Source of the DNA: Chromobacterium haemolyticum
Lineage (GTDB): Bacteria > Pseudomonadota > Gammaproteobacteria > Burkholderiales > Chromobacteriaceae
NCBI RefSeq assembly: GCF_002081825.1
Contig: NZ_MUKU01000040.1
Span: 1-48,543 of the forward strand
Reading direction: 5' to 3'
DNA length: 48,543 nucleotides
The translations under genes and the position numbers were made by a program. The notes under the pieces were generated by a model. That model was not told the DNA's origin and searched no databases. It saw only the letters and a list, made by a program, of their open reading frames with translations. Position 1 is the stretch's first letter. Each line of letters opens with the position of its first letter. This document shows positions 1 to 8,910 of this stretch, one piece after another.

Positions 1-138
1 ATACCACCAGCAGTGTTTGCGGCACGCTATCGCCAGCAGCGGACCACCGAACTATCAAGCAGTACCACTACCATGCAAACCTAGGACTTCTCTCCTTATC
101 GCTGGTATGGCTGGAGGGGGAAGATCAATTCGCCGCCC
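1..138. other. Left edge, no gene assigned
   Basis: This stretch lies downstream of the last gene of the minus-strand polysaccharide operon. Short open frames exist on both strands, but none has a convincing ribosome-binding site plus recognisable protein. I see no terminator hairpin with a T-tract. A gene entering from the left cannot be excluded. Confidence 0.4.
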
Positions 139-924
139 TTACTCCCAACTCATCGCCCAAGCGTATAGCGCAATCATCATCATGACCTCCATCATCAGGC
201 TGCCCAGTATGAAGAGCAAGGGCATGAACAGCAGAGAACCATAGTGCAGCACCAGAGCGGCGGCGAAATAATGCAGCGGAGCCTCCAGCAGCAGGTAGGC
301 CAGGGAGACCCCAGTGAGGGCAAGCTTGTGCCAGATCGGCTTTTCCAGCACGTGAAAGGTCAGCGCGTGCACCCAGGGCATCAAAAACAGCAAGGTCAGC
401 ACAAAGGTCAGACAGGAGCTGTGATATTCGGGAAGAGAATGGTTGAAGGCTGCCGGCAATAGCGCGAAGTACACGCAGGAACAGCCCTGGATGATGACGA
501 ACAAGCGCAACAGGTAGCGCACCGGCATGTTTTCCGGGCTGATCAAAAACGACAGCAACAGCAGCAGCAGGCCGATGAGGCCGTTGCCCCACCATTGCCA
601 GAACGAGGGCACCGAGGCCGGCAGGTCCAGCCAAGGCAGCCATAAACCCGGTATTTGCCCGTTTAGTATCTCCAGGCTGGAAAGCTGGGCCGGTACGCCG
701 GTTACCTCTATGCTCCATTGCGTGACGAGCCGCCATAGTGCGAGCGTTTGCGGCAGGAAAGCGAGTAGCAACAGGTTGAACAGCAGCGGGATGCCGATGA
801 TCTCCAGCCAGCGAAGACGTTGGAAGGATTCGGTGCGCATGGCCCGGTGCAGGGAGATGAGTTCGCCCCCATGGCCGGTGTGGCGCAGCGCCTTGAAGTG
901 TTTTAGACGTTCTTGAAGGCTCAT
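139..924 (-). CDS. Polytopic inner-membrane protein of the polysaccharide operon
   Basis: A 261-residue protein that I do not recognise as a named family. It has about six hydrophobic segments. The first is near residues 41-60 after a charged N-terminal stretch, a Leu-rich one lies near 110-128, and several more run to a very hydrophobic Met/Leu-rich C-terminus. Its start overlaps the stop of the YaiO-like gene as ATGA (921-924), so it is translationally coupled and is the last gene of the operon. By position it may be a polymerisation/export partner or an acyltransferase-like accessory of the surface polysaccharide. No acyltransferase signature residues were obvious, so the role is inferred from context only. 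Confidence 0.75.
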   Translation of the reverse strand: MSLQERLKHFKALRHTGHGGELISLHRAMRTESFQRLRWLEIIGIPLLFNLLLLAFLPQTLALWRLVTQWSIEVTGVPAQLSSLEILNGQIPGLWLPWLDLPASVPSFWQWWGNGLIGLLLLLLSFLISPENMPVRYLLRLFVIIQGCSCVYFALLPAAFNHSLPEYHSSCLTFVLTLLFLMPWVHALTFHVLEKPIWHKLALTGVSLAYLLLEAPLHYFAAALVLHYGSLLFMPLLFILGSLMMEVMMMIALYAWAMSWE

Positions 925-1790
925 GGCAGATTCCAGAACACGGCGGTGGTGATGCCGGAGCGATCGTAATAGGGGCTGTGATAGCGTTCAACGGCGGCAT
1001 GGATGCCCCAATGCTTGCCTATCCACTCCCTCCAGCTCAGTTGATAGAGCTGACTGTCGAAGCTTTGCTTGGGCTGGTCGACCCCGATGGGCATATAACC
1101 CTCGCCGCCGGCGTTGACCGCCAGGGTGATCAGGCGCCAGCGGTCGCGCCCATAAGTCACCGCGCCGTAACCTTGCATGGAGCTTACGCTGCCGGGGTTG
1201 CTCAAGGTGCGGTGCACGCCGCCTTCCACCACCCAGGGCGCGTCGAAGTAATAGGCCATGCCCAAGGTCAGAATGCGGTCGCTATAGCCCTGGCGATTGT
1301 CGTTGTAGGCCAAGCCGAAGGTGGTGACCAGGTTGCGGTTGGGCAGCCATTTGCGGTTGAGAGCCGCGCCGTAGTGGGTGCCTGGCCAGAAGGTGCCGCC
1401 GCTGCTGCGTCCCAACTCCAGCCTGCCGTACCAGTCCGGGTTGATGTCGTGGTTCCAGCCGCCGTTCAAGGCCATGCCCCGTTCGCCGAAACGGCTGTCC
1501 TGCTCTGCGGTCCAGTCGAAGACGTTGCCGGCGTCGGTCTGCCAGACGCCGGACAGATAGACGCCATCCCAGGCAGGGTTGTCCCCTGTGAGGCGGGAGT
1601 GCTGTGCGCCGATCTCGATGCTGCGTGCCCATGAATACGGCTCCGGCGCCGATGGCGGGGCCTCGACCTCGGTATCCGCGAGAGCGGACGCCGTTTCCGG
1701 CGTATCAGGGGCCGCCATTTCGTCGGCGCGGGCATGCCCGGCAAGAGACAGGGCCAAAAGGCAGATTTGCGCTAATCGTTTACTGAGCAT
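921..1790 (-). CDS. YaiO-like outer-membrane beta-barrel protein
   Basis: I start it at the ATG at 1790 rather than 42 bases upstream, because only then does the protein open with a clean signal peptide (MLSKRLAQICLLALSLAGHA). The 289-residue product continues with a Pro/Glu-rich linker and then repeated aromatic, alternating beta-strand-like segments, ending in an aromatic strand (TAVFWNLP) typical of outer-membrane barrels. YaiO of E. coli is an outer-membrane protein encoded beside polysaccharide glycosyltransferase/deacetylase genes, and the neighbours here fit that. It probably forms the outer-membrane exit or anchoring pore for the polymer. The start overlaps the deacetylase stop by 11 bases and the stop overlaps the next gene as ATGA. 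Confidence 0.75.
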   Translation of the reverse strand: MLSKRLAQICLLALSLAGHARADEMAAPDTPETASALADTEVEAPPSAPEPYSWARSIEIGAQHSRLTGDNPAWDGVYLSGVWQTDAGNVFDWTAEQDSRFGERGMALNGGWNHDINPDWYGRLELGRSSGGTFWPGTHYGAALNRKWLPNRNLVTTFGLAYNDNRQGYSDRILTLGMAYYFDAPWVVEGGVHRTLSNPGSVSSMQGYGAVTYGRDRWRLITLAVNAGGEGYMPIGVDQPKQSFDSQLYQLSWREWIGKHWGIHAAVERYHSPYYDRSGITTAVFWNLP

Positions 1791-3657
1791 GGCTGCTCTC
1801 CAAAGTGTTGCTCGCTGTTTGCACGTATTCAAATCTAAGGTCCTGCCCGGATCGGGCGGTGACTCTCCAAGCGTCCGGCAGCGCTTCGATATCGGCCTGG
1901 CCGGACCGCAGCACGGGCGGCGTTGGGGTTTTGGGCAGCAGCCAGCTTTGCCGCGCCAAGGTTTTTGGGTTGTGCGCGCTGACGCTGATCCAGGAGGCGT
2001 CCCGGCCTTCCGCCGGCGCGGCTTGCCACTGGGTCAGTTCTCGTTGGGACAGGAAACGCGACAGGTCCGTCATCGTGTACCAATGAAACACCCCTTGTTT
2101 GCCCAAGGTCCGGGTTTGGGCCAGCCATTGGCGGACGGTCTGTTGATAGAAATAAACGCCCGGAGGGTGGAAATAGACTAGGCGCGCCACTCGTTGTTGT
2201 ACCGCGAAGCGCGTCATGTCCTGCAGCCAAAGCGTCATCTGAGCGCTAGGCAATTTATTGCGCACGGCTTCTTCGAAGGAGGCGATGCCGCCGTTGGCCG
2301 ATACCGGGAAAGCCCAGGGTCGACCATGCATGTTGGCGGGGTCGATATAGGCTCGGGTGGGCCCCATGGACAGGTCGCCCACGTAGTAATAAGCCAGTAC
2401 GCCGTGTTGGCGCAGCCAGGCGGTTACCCAGTCCGGATGGTGGCCGTTGGGCGCGGAATACTCGGTGAGCGGTTGTTGGGTGAGTTTTTCAAGGTCTTGC
2501 TTGTTATTGGCGAGATAGGGCTCCCATCGTTTGCCGTTATGCTCATTGATGTTGAAGGCGAAGTAGTTGTGCGCCCAGCCGCCGTGTGCGCCGATTTCGT
2601 AACCCCGCTCGCTCAAGCGACGAACCCAGTCCTGAGCCCGCGGGTTGTGGGCAAGGTCCATGCCTCGGTGGTCGCCGGGCTGATTGGTGTCCGGCCCGGT
2701 GGTGAAATGGACGGAATAAGGGCCTTGCTCGAGAAAACCCAGTTTTTTGAGCAGGTCCAGATAGGGGATGGCGTTGGCGTCGTCGACGTGCCAGTTCATT
2801 ACCAGGCCGCCGACGCCGTCCGGTACGGAAGCCAACTGGGGCAGATGCAGAACTTGGCTGTTGAAGAAGTTTAGATAGGAGTGCAGCCACAAGCCGTCGG
2901 TGCGTATTTTGAGAAAAGTGATCGGCAGGTTGACGAACAAGACCTTGCCGCGGCCATAGTCGCGCACGCCGGCAATCAAGGTGCCGTCCGGCCCTTCGGC
3001 CAACACGCGCCCCGGGAAGCGGCCGCGGGTAGCCAAGTAGCTGAAAGCCGCCTGGTCGTAGCCGTAGGTCGAGGCTTGCAGCATGAGGGACTTGCCGTCC
3101 GGATAGGGCTGGAAGCGGCCGGGCGTGATGCCGAGTTCGGCGACGGCGGACGGCGGCATCAGCATCAAATCCTTGCGCACCATCTGCTTGCCCAATTCCC
3201 GGTACAGCAGATAATCCACGCCCACCAGGCGTGATAGCGCCGGCTTGTCCAAAAAGCGGCCGCCGGCGTTTTCGCTGGCGGCGTCGTAATTGATCCATAA
3301 AGCGCCGCCGGCCTGCACATACTCCTCCAGCACCCCGGTCAGCGCCGCGTCGACGTAGCGGTGTATGGTGTCCGGCAAGATGATGCCGCGGAGGCGGGCG
3401 CGTTGTTCCGGTTCCATGCCCACCAGTTGGCTGGCGGTGATCTGCATCATCGCCACGCCGCCTTCGCTGGCGGCGTCTTGCCACGCCAGCGCGTATTTGC
3501 TGCTGGCCGGTTTGTCCGGCAGCAGCAAGGCGATGAAGGCCTGGGGCGGCGGCGTTTGCCTTGCGCGCCAGCTGTGCCAGATCGCGCTTGCCGCCAGTAG
3601 GAGTCCCAGCAGCAGGATGATGAACACCCAGCGGGGACATGATCGAATCTTATTCAT
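1780..3657 (-). CDS. Membrane-anchored polysaccharide deacetylase with N-terminal GATase-like domain
   Basis: A 625-residue protein starting at the ATG at 3657, which overlaps the upstream stop as ATGA. One N-terminal transmembrane segment (about residues 10-28) suggests a periplasmic enzyme anchored in the inner membrane. The first half (about 40-260) has the alternating pattern of a GATase/ThuA-like fold. The second half carries NodB-type deacetylase signs: a metal-binding Asp pair in NWHVDDAN, a later GAHGGWAH with two His, and a C-terminal YFHPPG motif. Such enzymes remove N-acetyl groups from polymers such as PNAG. Here the substrate is probably the polymer made by the neighbouring GT2 synthase. 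The far C-terminus (about 530-625) resembles a small beta domain of unknown role. Confidence 0.75.
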   Translation of the reverse strand: MNKIRSCPRWVFIILLLGLLLAASAIWHSWRARQTPPPQAFIALLLPDKPASSKYALAWQDAASEGGVAMMQITASQLVGMEPEQRARLRGIILPDTIHRYVDAALTGVLEEYVQAGGALWINYDAASENAGGRFLDKPALSRLVGVDYLLYRELGKQMVRKDLMLMPPSAVAELGITPGRFQPYPDGKSLMLQASTYGYDQAAFSYLATRGRFPGRVLAEGPDGTLIAGVRDYGRGKVLFVNLPITFLKIRTDGLWLHSYLNFFNSQVLHLPQLASVPDGVGGLVMNWHVDDANAIPYLDLLKKLGFLEQGPYSVHFTTGPDTNQPGDHRGMDLAHNPRAQDWVRRLSERGYEIGAHGGWAHNYFAFNINEHNGKRWEPYLANNKQDLEKLTQQPLTEYSAPNGHHPDWVTAWLRQHGVLAYYYVGDLSMGPTRAYIDPANMHGRPWAFPVSANGGIASFEEAVRNKLPSAQMTLWLQDMTRFAVQQRVARLVYFHPPGVYFYQQTVRQWLAQTRTLGKQGVFHWYTMTDLSRFLSQRELTQWQAAPAEGRDASWISVSAHNPKTLARQSWLLPKTPTPPVLRSGQADIEALPDAWRVTARSGQDLRFEYVQTASNTLESSHAQ

Positions 3658-4619
3658 TCTTCTAGCCTTTGCTCTTGCTCCGCCGTTGTGGCCAGGCGGT
3701 GCTCCAATCCTTGAAAAACCGCTTCCTCCAGCACATTCCAGCGCGGTGTTCCGCGCGCGGGAGCGGCCTTCTGCAACCAGGCACGCGCGGCGTCCTCCCG
3801 GCCGTCTCTTAACGCGGCCAGGGCCAGCACGCCCCAGGGAAAGTCCAGCTGCGCCTTGTCCTGAGCAAGCCAGGGCCGGCCTTCGCCCTGCAGCCAGGTG
3901 TCGAAGGAGGCTTGCCCCGGCATTGCCGGCATGCCCTCCATTTTGGGGAACAGTTGCGCGGCGGCTTCCGGGTAGAAGGCGACAGGGGGAAGGTCGCGGC
4001 TGGCGACGCGCCAGCGTCGGGTTTTCGTCTCCCAAAACGCTTTGGGAAGCGCCACGGCTAACTGCCGCATCCTCCGGCAACTGGCGCCTGTTCTGGCGCA
4101 GTCGTCGCGCAGCGCGGCGTAAACTTCGACGTTGTCCATCAAGTAGCCCAGCTTGACGCCCGCGGCATAGTCATAAATGCCGCTGCGGGTTTGCCTCAGC
4201 CGCCACAATGCCCGCCTGGCGCGCGCCAGCGATGCCTGAAGCGGCGGGGGCATGTCCTGTTGCCCATACCGCCGGCTCAGCAGGGAAATCCACATGGCCA
4301 GCGTGGAGTCGTCGGCGTCGGCGTCGGCCGTTCGGCGCCAGACACCATCCGTCTGGCGCTCGAAGCGGGGAAAGCTGCCGTTGCGTTCCTGCCTGGGTGC
4401 CAGCCACGCCACCCAAGCGTCCGTGGCCGGAGCGATGGATAAGCCCAGCTCCTCGGCCGTCAGCAAGGCTTTCATCGCGAAATAGGGGTCGACATGCCGT
4501 CCATGCGCTTGCAGCAGAATGGCGCCGTCCTCGTTCTGGTAGTCAGGCAGCTTGAACGCGCCGTCCGCGGCCTGGCTTGTTCCGCAACACAAGGCCAGCA
4601 GTAAATAGAGATGCTTCAT
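3654..4619 (-). CDS. Secreted helical protein, possible polysaccharide-processing enzyme
   Basis: A 321-residue protein with an N-terminal signal peptide (MKHLYLLLALCCGTSQAADG). The mature part is rich in helices with repeated Trp/Ala/Leu patterns and Asp clusters (ADADADDS). It reads like the alpha/alpha-toroid folds found in glycoside hydrolases and polysaccharide lyases, but I cannot point to catalytic residues. It is coupled at both ends by ATGA overlaps to the bactofilin-like gene and the deacetylase gene, so it belongs to the same pathway. It may be a lyase or hydrolase that trims or clears the polymer in the periplasm, as AlgL or BcsZ do in other systems. That role is inferred from context. 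Confidence 0.7.
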   Translation of the reverse strand: MKHLYLLLALCCGTSQAADGAFKLPDYQNEDGAILLQAHGRHVDPYFAMKALLTAEELGLSIAPATDAWVAWLAPRQERNGSFPRFERQTDGVWRRTADADADDSTLAMWISLLSRRYGQQDMPPPLQASLARARRALWRLRQTRSGIYDYAAGVKLGYLMDNVEVYAALRDDCARTGASCRRMRQLAVALPKAFWETKTRRWRVASRDLPPVAFYPEAAAQLFPKMEGMPAMPGQASFDTWLQGEGRPWLAQDKAQLDFPWGVLALAALRDGREDAARAWLQKAAPARGTPRWNVLEEAVFQGLEHRLATTAEQEQRLEE

Positions 4620-5629
4620 CGGCCGCGCACCTTGCCGCGGACGCGGGCCCAGATGGTGCCGTGCGCGATCAGGGGCGGTGTTAGCAGCACCAAGCGCGAG
4701 GAGACGGTATTGGGCGAATCCGGCGCGCCCAATACCGAATGGGCGCCGATGACGACGAGCCGGTCCGCGACAACAGGGCCCAGCAAGAGACAGTTCTCCC
4801 GGCAGACGATGGAGTGATCGGAAACGACGGCGCCGTCCACGACCACCCCGCTGGCCAAGCGAACCGGTCCGCTAGCTTTGACGCTGCCCTCGATCCGGCA
4901 GCCGGGGCCGATGCTCAAGCCGCCGCGCACCACCAAGTGTCCGCGCAGCAAACTGTTTTCCGGCAACAGGAAATCGCCGTCGATTACCGTGCGGCGCATT
5001 TCCGCGTTAAAGGGGTGGGGGGTTTTCAAGTTTTCGATATTCACCTCCCGCAACAGCTTAGCCGGGGGAGGCTGGCGCGAAGGTTCGCCCATGCGGATGG
5101 TTGCCGCTTGAACGCGTTGGAAGCGGACAGGCCCCGAAATGTCCAGCGTGTCCTCGGCCACGGTGCGCCCGAACAACAAGCTGTCCGGCGCGATGCGGAT
5201 GTTCCGGGCGCCGGCCCAACGTAGAATCGAACTGCTCCGCCCCAGGTTCAGATCGCCGTCGGCCAAGACGCTGCGCAGGATCACGCCCGGGCCGGTGACG
5301 ACGTTGTCGTCGCAATGGATTTCTTTCAGGAAACTGAAGCGCGCCGGAATGCGCAACTCGCCCGCGGCCAAGACCTCCTCGTCCACGACCGGGCGGTTTT
5401 CCGGGCCGATGGCGTCCAGGCGAGCGTTCCAGTCTTGCCGCCGCTCGCCCAAGTCCAGCGTTTCCAGCCGTTGCCGGTAGTTGCGGGCGAAGACATCGGC
5501 GGTGCCGGTGTGCAGCCGGTTGATGCCCAGCGCGGAGGCGTCGGTCTTGCGCAGCAACTCCAACAGACCGGGCAAGAGCGGCAGCGCGATCAGCGGCGCC
5601 ACGCCAAGCACGTAAAGTATGGCCATCAT
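4616..5629 (-). CDS. Membrane-anchored bactofilin-like beta-solenoid protein
   Basis: A 337-residue protein with one hydrophobic N-terminal helix (about residues 3-25), followed from about residue 85 by many short repeats of the type GxxIxGxVxAxGPVxLxxGVVVDG. This is the pattern of a right-handed beta-helix such as bactofilin (polymer-forming cytoskeletal) domains or left-handed hexapeptide proteins. Bactofilins polymerise and can position cell-envelope machinery. Located between the synthase and a periplasmic enzyme, it may scaffold the synthesis complex at the inner membrane. It is coupled by ATGA overlaps on both sides. A hexapeptide acyltransferase is possible, but the usual His-containing catalytic loop was not seen. 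Confidence 0.7.
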   Translation of the reverse strand: MMAILYVLGVAPLIALPLLPGLLELLRKTDASALGINRLHTGTADVFARNYRQRLETLDLGERRQDWNARLDAIGPENRPVVDEEVLAAGELRIPARFSFLKEIHCDDNVVTGPGVILRSVLADGDLNLGRSSSILRWAGARNIRIAPDSLLFGRTVAEDTLDISGPVRFQRVQAATIRMGEPSRQPPPAKLLREVNIENLKTPHPFNAEMRRTVIDGDFLLPENSLLRGHLVVRGGLSIGPGCRIEGSVKASGPVRLASGVVVDGAVVSDHSIVCRENCLLLGPVVADRLVVIGAHSVLGAPDSPNTVSSRLVLLTPPLIAHGTIWARVRGKVRGR

Positions 5630-7230
5630 CCCGGCTGTCTCCGATACCGCTTGGTTTTATCCCAATGCAGCGTTCTGTTTTTCTTGAAGGGCTCGACCAG
5701 CGACTGCTGCAGCGTGGCTCGGGAAATGGTGACCAGACTGACCAAAAAGCCAAGAATGGCGAAAGGCAAAATACGCAGTCTCTTGCCGTTGCCGTCCAGA
5801 TAGCAGGCGGCGCCGATCTCGAAAAAGGCAGCGAAATTGCCCATCGCGCTGTAGCAGACCAGGGCCAGGATCAGCAGGAGGCCGGGGGATGGCAGCATGC
5901 TGTCGAAAAAGAACAGCACCAAGGTGATGGCCCAGCCGAGCAGCAGCAGCGGGGACATGGCGTAAGTGCCCAACAGCAGGAGCCCGTCCAGTTTTTCCCG
6001 CCGCGGCACACCTCGGGTGCTCAGCAGCCGGCCGACATGCCGCGCCAGCGCCTGATTATGGCCGCGCGTCCAGCGCATCAATTGCCGGATGCGAACCGGC
6101 CAGCTCTCCGGCACCTCCTCGTAGCACTCGGAGCGGTTGGTGTAGACCGTGAGCCAGCCGCCGATTAGCAAGCGGTAAGTCAAATCGGTGTCTTCCGCCA
6201 GTACGTCGTCGTGCCAGCCGCCGACGCTGTTGAGCGCGGCGACGCGGATGCCGCCGACCGTGCCGCCGTACTGCGGCACCAGCTTCATATTCATCCTGGC
6301 CTGCTGGTCCACTTGGTAACCGCCCGCGCGTTCCATGTCCAGCATGCGGGTCAACAGGTTGGCGCCCGGGTTCAAGGGCACCACGCGGCCCATCACGGCG
6401 CCCACTTCCGGATCGAAGAACGGCGCGATCAATTGTTTGAGCAGGCCGCGGCTTGGCAGGTAGTCGGCGTCGAAGACAATGAACAGCTCGGTGTCGATTA
6501 AGGCCGTCGCATCCTTCAGCGCCGCGGCTTTGCCGGGCTTGCCCTGGGTGCGGTGAAACGGCCTGATCGCGTCCGGTCTGCGCGCCGCGATACGGTCTAT
6601 GATGGCGCGCGTGCCGTCCGTGGAGCGGTCGTTGACGGGCATGATGATCATTTGTCCCGGCGGATAGTCGGACTCAAGCAGTGCCTCCATTGCATCGGCA
6701 ATCACGGCCTCTTCATTGTGCGCCGCGATGAAAACCGTGACCTTGGGCCATTGCGCCGTTTCAATGTCCAGATAGGGGTGGCGCTGATGGCCGAACAGCC
6801 GATTCAAGGTGAACGCCATATGCCGTGCCGCGTACACCACGACCAAGAGCACCACGCCGTACAGTACGAAGCTCAGCGCGCGCAAAGGCCAGATGAAGGG
6901 CTGAGCGTTTGTGCGCATCAGCAAGGGGTCATCCTCTTGACTGACGGTGCGATGTCGCGCTTCTTCGATTTGGTCCATGATCAACTGCTGGGTATGGCGC
7001 AGATCGACGTTTTCCGAAGCGCCCTTGATGCTGATGGAGGGGTGAGGGGCGGCGGGCGAGTCCGGGTCTATGGGCAAGGCCTCCATGGCGGCCTTGCTGT
7101 CCGCAGAAGCGGCCGCAGTGTGGCGGCGCGTCTGATGGCCGGCGGTTTCAGCCTGATCTTTGGCGGACCAGGCCGGCGAACAGCAAACCAGCAAGCTCAG
7201 CCAAAGCAGAATGCCTTGCGCCAACTTCAT
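5626..7230 (-). CDS. Family 2 membrane glycosyltransferase (polysaccharide synthase)
   Basis: A 534-residue processive GT2 enzyme, started at the ATG at 7230. The N-terminus looks like a signal peptide or first membrane helix, then about 85 polar residues, a membrane helix near 117-135, and the GT-A catalytic domain. Visible motifs are VNDRSTDG, the DxD in FDADYLP, AEDTDL, and the acceptor motif RQLMRWTRG. Three or four hydrophobic helices follow. This is the layout of PgaC, BcsA and NfrB-type synthases, which add sugars from UDP donors and push the chain across the inner membrane. The UDP-GlcNAc epimerase directly upstream (TGATG overlap) suggests a UDP-ManNAc or UDP-GlcNAc donor. No PilZ domain was seen. 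Confidence 0.85.
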   Translation of the reverse strand: MKLAQGILLWLSLLVCCSPAWSAKDQAETAGHQTRRHTAAASADSKAAMEALPIDPDSPAAPHPSISIKGASENVDLRHTQQLIMDQIEEARHRTVSQEDDPLLMRTNAQPFIWPLRALSFVLYGVVLLVVVYAARHMAFTLNRLFGHQRHPYLDIETAQWPKVTVFIAAHNEEAVIADAMEALLESDYPPGQMIIMPVNDRSTDGTRAIIDRIAARRPDAIRPFHRTQGKPGKAAALKDATALIDTELFIVFDADYLPSRGLLKQLIAPFFDPEVGAVMGRVVPLNPGANLLTRMLDMERAGGYQVDQQARMNMKLVPQYGGTVGGIRVAALNSVGGWHDDVLAEDTDLTYRLLIGGWLTVYTNRSECYEEVPESWPVRIRQLMRWTRGHNQALARHVGRLLSTRGVPRREKLDGLLLLGTYAMSPLLLLGWAITLVLFFFDSMLPSPGLLLILALVCYSAMGNFAAFFEIGAACYLDGNGKRLRILPFAILGFLVSLVTISRATLQQSLVEPFKKNRTLHWDKTKRYRRQPG

Positions 7231-8414
7231 CACTCTTCTCCTTGCAGGGCGGGAAGAGCGACGGCGGCCTGGCTTTCTTTGTCTGCCGACTGCGACAAGG
7301 ATGAGAGAATGGCGGCGATGCGCCTGCCGGCGCAACCGTCCCCATAAGGGTTGTGGGCCTGGGACATGCTGCGGTAAGCCGCTTCATCATCCAGCAGTTC
7401 GCTGGCGTGCTGAACGATAAGCGCCGTTGTGGTCCCCACCAGCTTGGCGGTGCCGGCCGCAAGCGCCTCCGGCCTTTCCGTGGTGTCTCGTGTCACAAGC
7501 ACCGGCTTGCCCAGCGCCGGCGCTTCTTCCTGTATGCCGCCGGAGTCGGTGATGATGAGGTGGCAGCGGGCCATCAGGTAGACGAAGGGCAGGTATTGCT
7601 GCGGGTCGATCAAATGAATGTTGCTCACCTGGGACAGCAGCGCATACACCGGTTTGCGCACATTGGGGTTCAAGTGCACCGGATAGACGATGTCCACGTC
7701 AGGGTAACGCTCAGCCAGCCGCACCAGAGCGCGGCAAAAGCTTTCAAACCTTTCCCCTAAATTTTCCCGGCGGTGGCCGGTGACCAGTATCACTCTCGCC
7801 TCCGGCCGCAGGAAGGCAAACTCGGAGGCGATGCCGGCCTTGAGGTCCGGCTGTTGTTCCAACTTCTTCACTGCCAATAGCAAGGTGTCGACAACGGTGT
7901 TGCCGGTGATGAAGACCCGATCTGGATCAACTTTTTCATTCCGCAGATTGAGGCAGGACTCCTCCGTGGGAGCGAAATGCCAGGATGCCAGAATGCCGGT
8001 GACGCGGCGGTTCATTTCCTCCGGCCAAGGCGAAGACAGGTCTCCGGTCCGCAAGCCCGCTTCAACATGTCCAATCGGAATCCGGCGGTAAAACGCGGCC
8101 AGGCTGGCGCCAAGCGTGGTGGCGGTGTCGCCGTGAACCAGCACGACGTCGGGCTGGACCTCCTCCAGGACTTTGTCTACAGCGTCCACCAGCCTTGCGG
8201 TCAAAGACGCCAAGCCCTGCGCCTGTTGCATCAGTTTCAGGTCGAAATCCGGTCGGATCCCGAAAAAGTCCAATACCTGATCCAACATCTCGCGATGTTG
8301 GCCGGTCACGCATACCTTGGACGCCACGCCCGGGCAGTCTTGCAGCGCGTGGATGACAGGCACCATCTTGATGGCTTCCGGACGGGTGCCAAAGATTGTT
8401 AGTACGGTAAACAT
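7230..8414 (-). CDS. wecB: UDP-N-acetylglucosamine 2-epimerase (non-hydrolysing)
   Basis: The 394-residue product interconverts UDP-GlcNAc and UDP-ManNAc in the cytoplasm. Family motifs are clear: the N-terminal [40 protein letters not shown], and the C-terminal [18 protein letters not shown] followed by a TERPEA segment. I chose the ATG at 8414, which has GGAG about six bases upstream and gives the family-typical N-terminus. An in-frame ATG 90 bases upstream would add a Cys/Asn-rich tail unlike the family. As the first gene of a seven-gene coupled operon it implies that UDP-ManNAc is a precursor of the polymer, unless it serves a separate envelope glycan. Confidence 0.9.
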   Translation of the reverse strand: MFTVLTIFGTRPEAIKMVPVIHALQDCPGVASKVCVTGQHREMLDQVLDFFGIRPDFDLKLMQQAQGLASLTARLVDAVDKVLEEVQPDVVLVHGDTATTLGASLAAFYRRIPIGHVEAGLRTGDLSSPWPEEMNRRVTGILASWHFAPTEESCLNLRNEKVDPDRVFITGNTVVDTLLLAVKKLEQQPDLKAGIASEFAFLRPEARVILVTGHRRENLGERFESFCRALVRLAERYPDVDIVYPVHLNPNVRKPVYALLSQVSNIHLIDPQQYLPFVYLMARCHLIITDSGGIQEEAPALGKPVLVTRDTTERPEALAAGTAKLVGTTTALIVQHASELLDDEAAYRSMSQAHNPYGDGCAGRRIAAILSSLSQSADKESQAAVALPALQGEE

Positions 8415-8570
8415 ATTATCTCCATCACAGCGATTCACGAGCACACAGCAGGGCTTGGTTTTGTTTGTTTTGTTAAAATCACTATAGTACGGTAGACATA
8501 TCATATCTATCGCAGCTATTCACAAGCACTTAGCGAAGCTTAATTTTGTTTGTTTTGTTAAAACTACTGA
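8401..8570. repeat. Imperfect 85-bp tandem duplication over the wecB start
   Basis: Two adjacent 85-base units, 8401-8485 and 8486-8570, match at about 80% by eye. Shared blocks include AGTACGGTA, AATTC/GATTC-ACnAGCAC and TTTTGTTTGTTTTGTTAAAA. The first unit contains the wecB start codon, its ribosome-binding site and the first codons. The second holds a degenerate copy in which the equivalent ATG is followed by codons for Ser-Thr-Val-Leu and then TAG. The 5' end of wecB plus leader has therefore been duplicated, and the upstream copy reads as a five-codon open frame. Confidence 0.8.
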
Positions 8571-8910
8571 TTCACATTGTTTAAACTAAAGTAGCACACC
8601 CCCCATAAGAAATAAAGTTAAATATTTGTTTTAATTAAACGGTTTAATATGAGCGCGCTTTGGGCAGCCATTCACAAGCCTGCTGGAGCGCCATTGCAAG
8701 CCCCGGTCAGGTGAGTGCGCGCCGGCAAGCAATCCCATTGGATTGCACCTGGCCAAAGCGCTAGTGCAAGAGTCGCGACGGCGATGTGAAACTGCAATGG
8801 CATTTCTTTGTTAGCATGTCAGGACGTACGCATGGGGAGCGTTAATCATTTGGGAAGCAGACCTAAAGCGCCGGCGAGCGTGACTGACTTCCACCTGGGG
8901 AGAAGGGCCA
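8571..8910. other. Intergenic region between divergent wecB operon and zinc-ribbon gene
   Basis: Bases 8571-8655 are strongly AT-rich (with palindromic TTTAATTAAA-type words) in an otherwise GC-rich sequence, a likely place for the leftward operon promoter. Bases 8656-8890 are of normal composition and I see no gene, tRNA or clear hairpin terminator there. A GGGGAGAAGG ribosome-binding site precedes the start at 8911. Confidence 0.5.
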
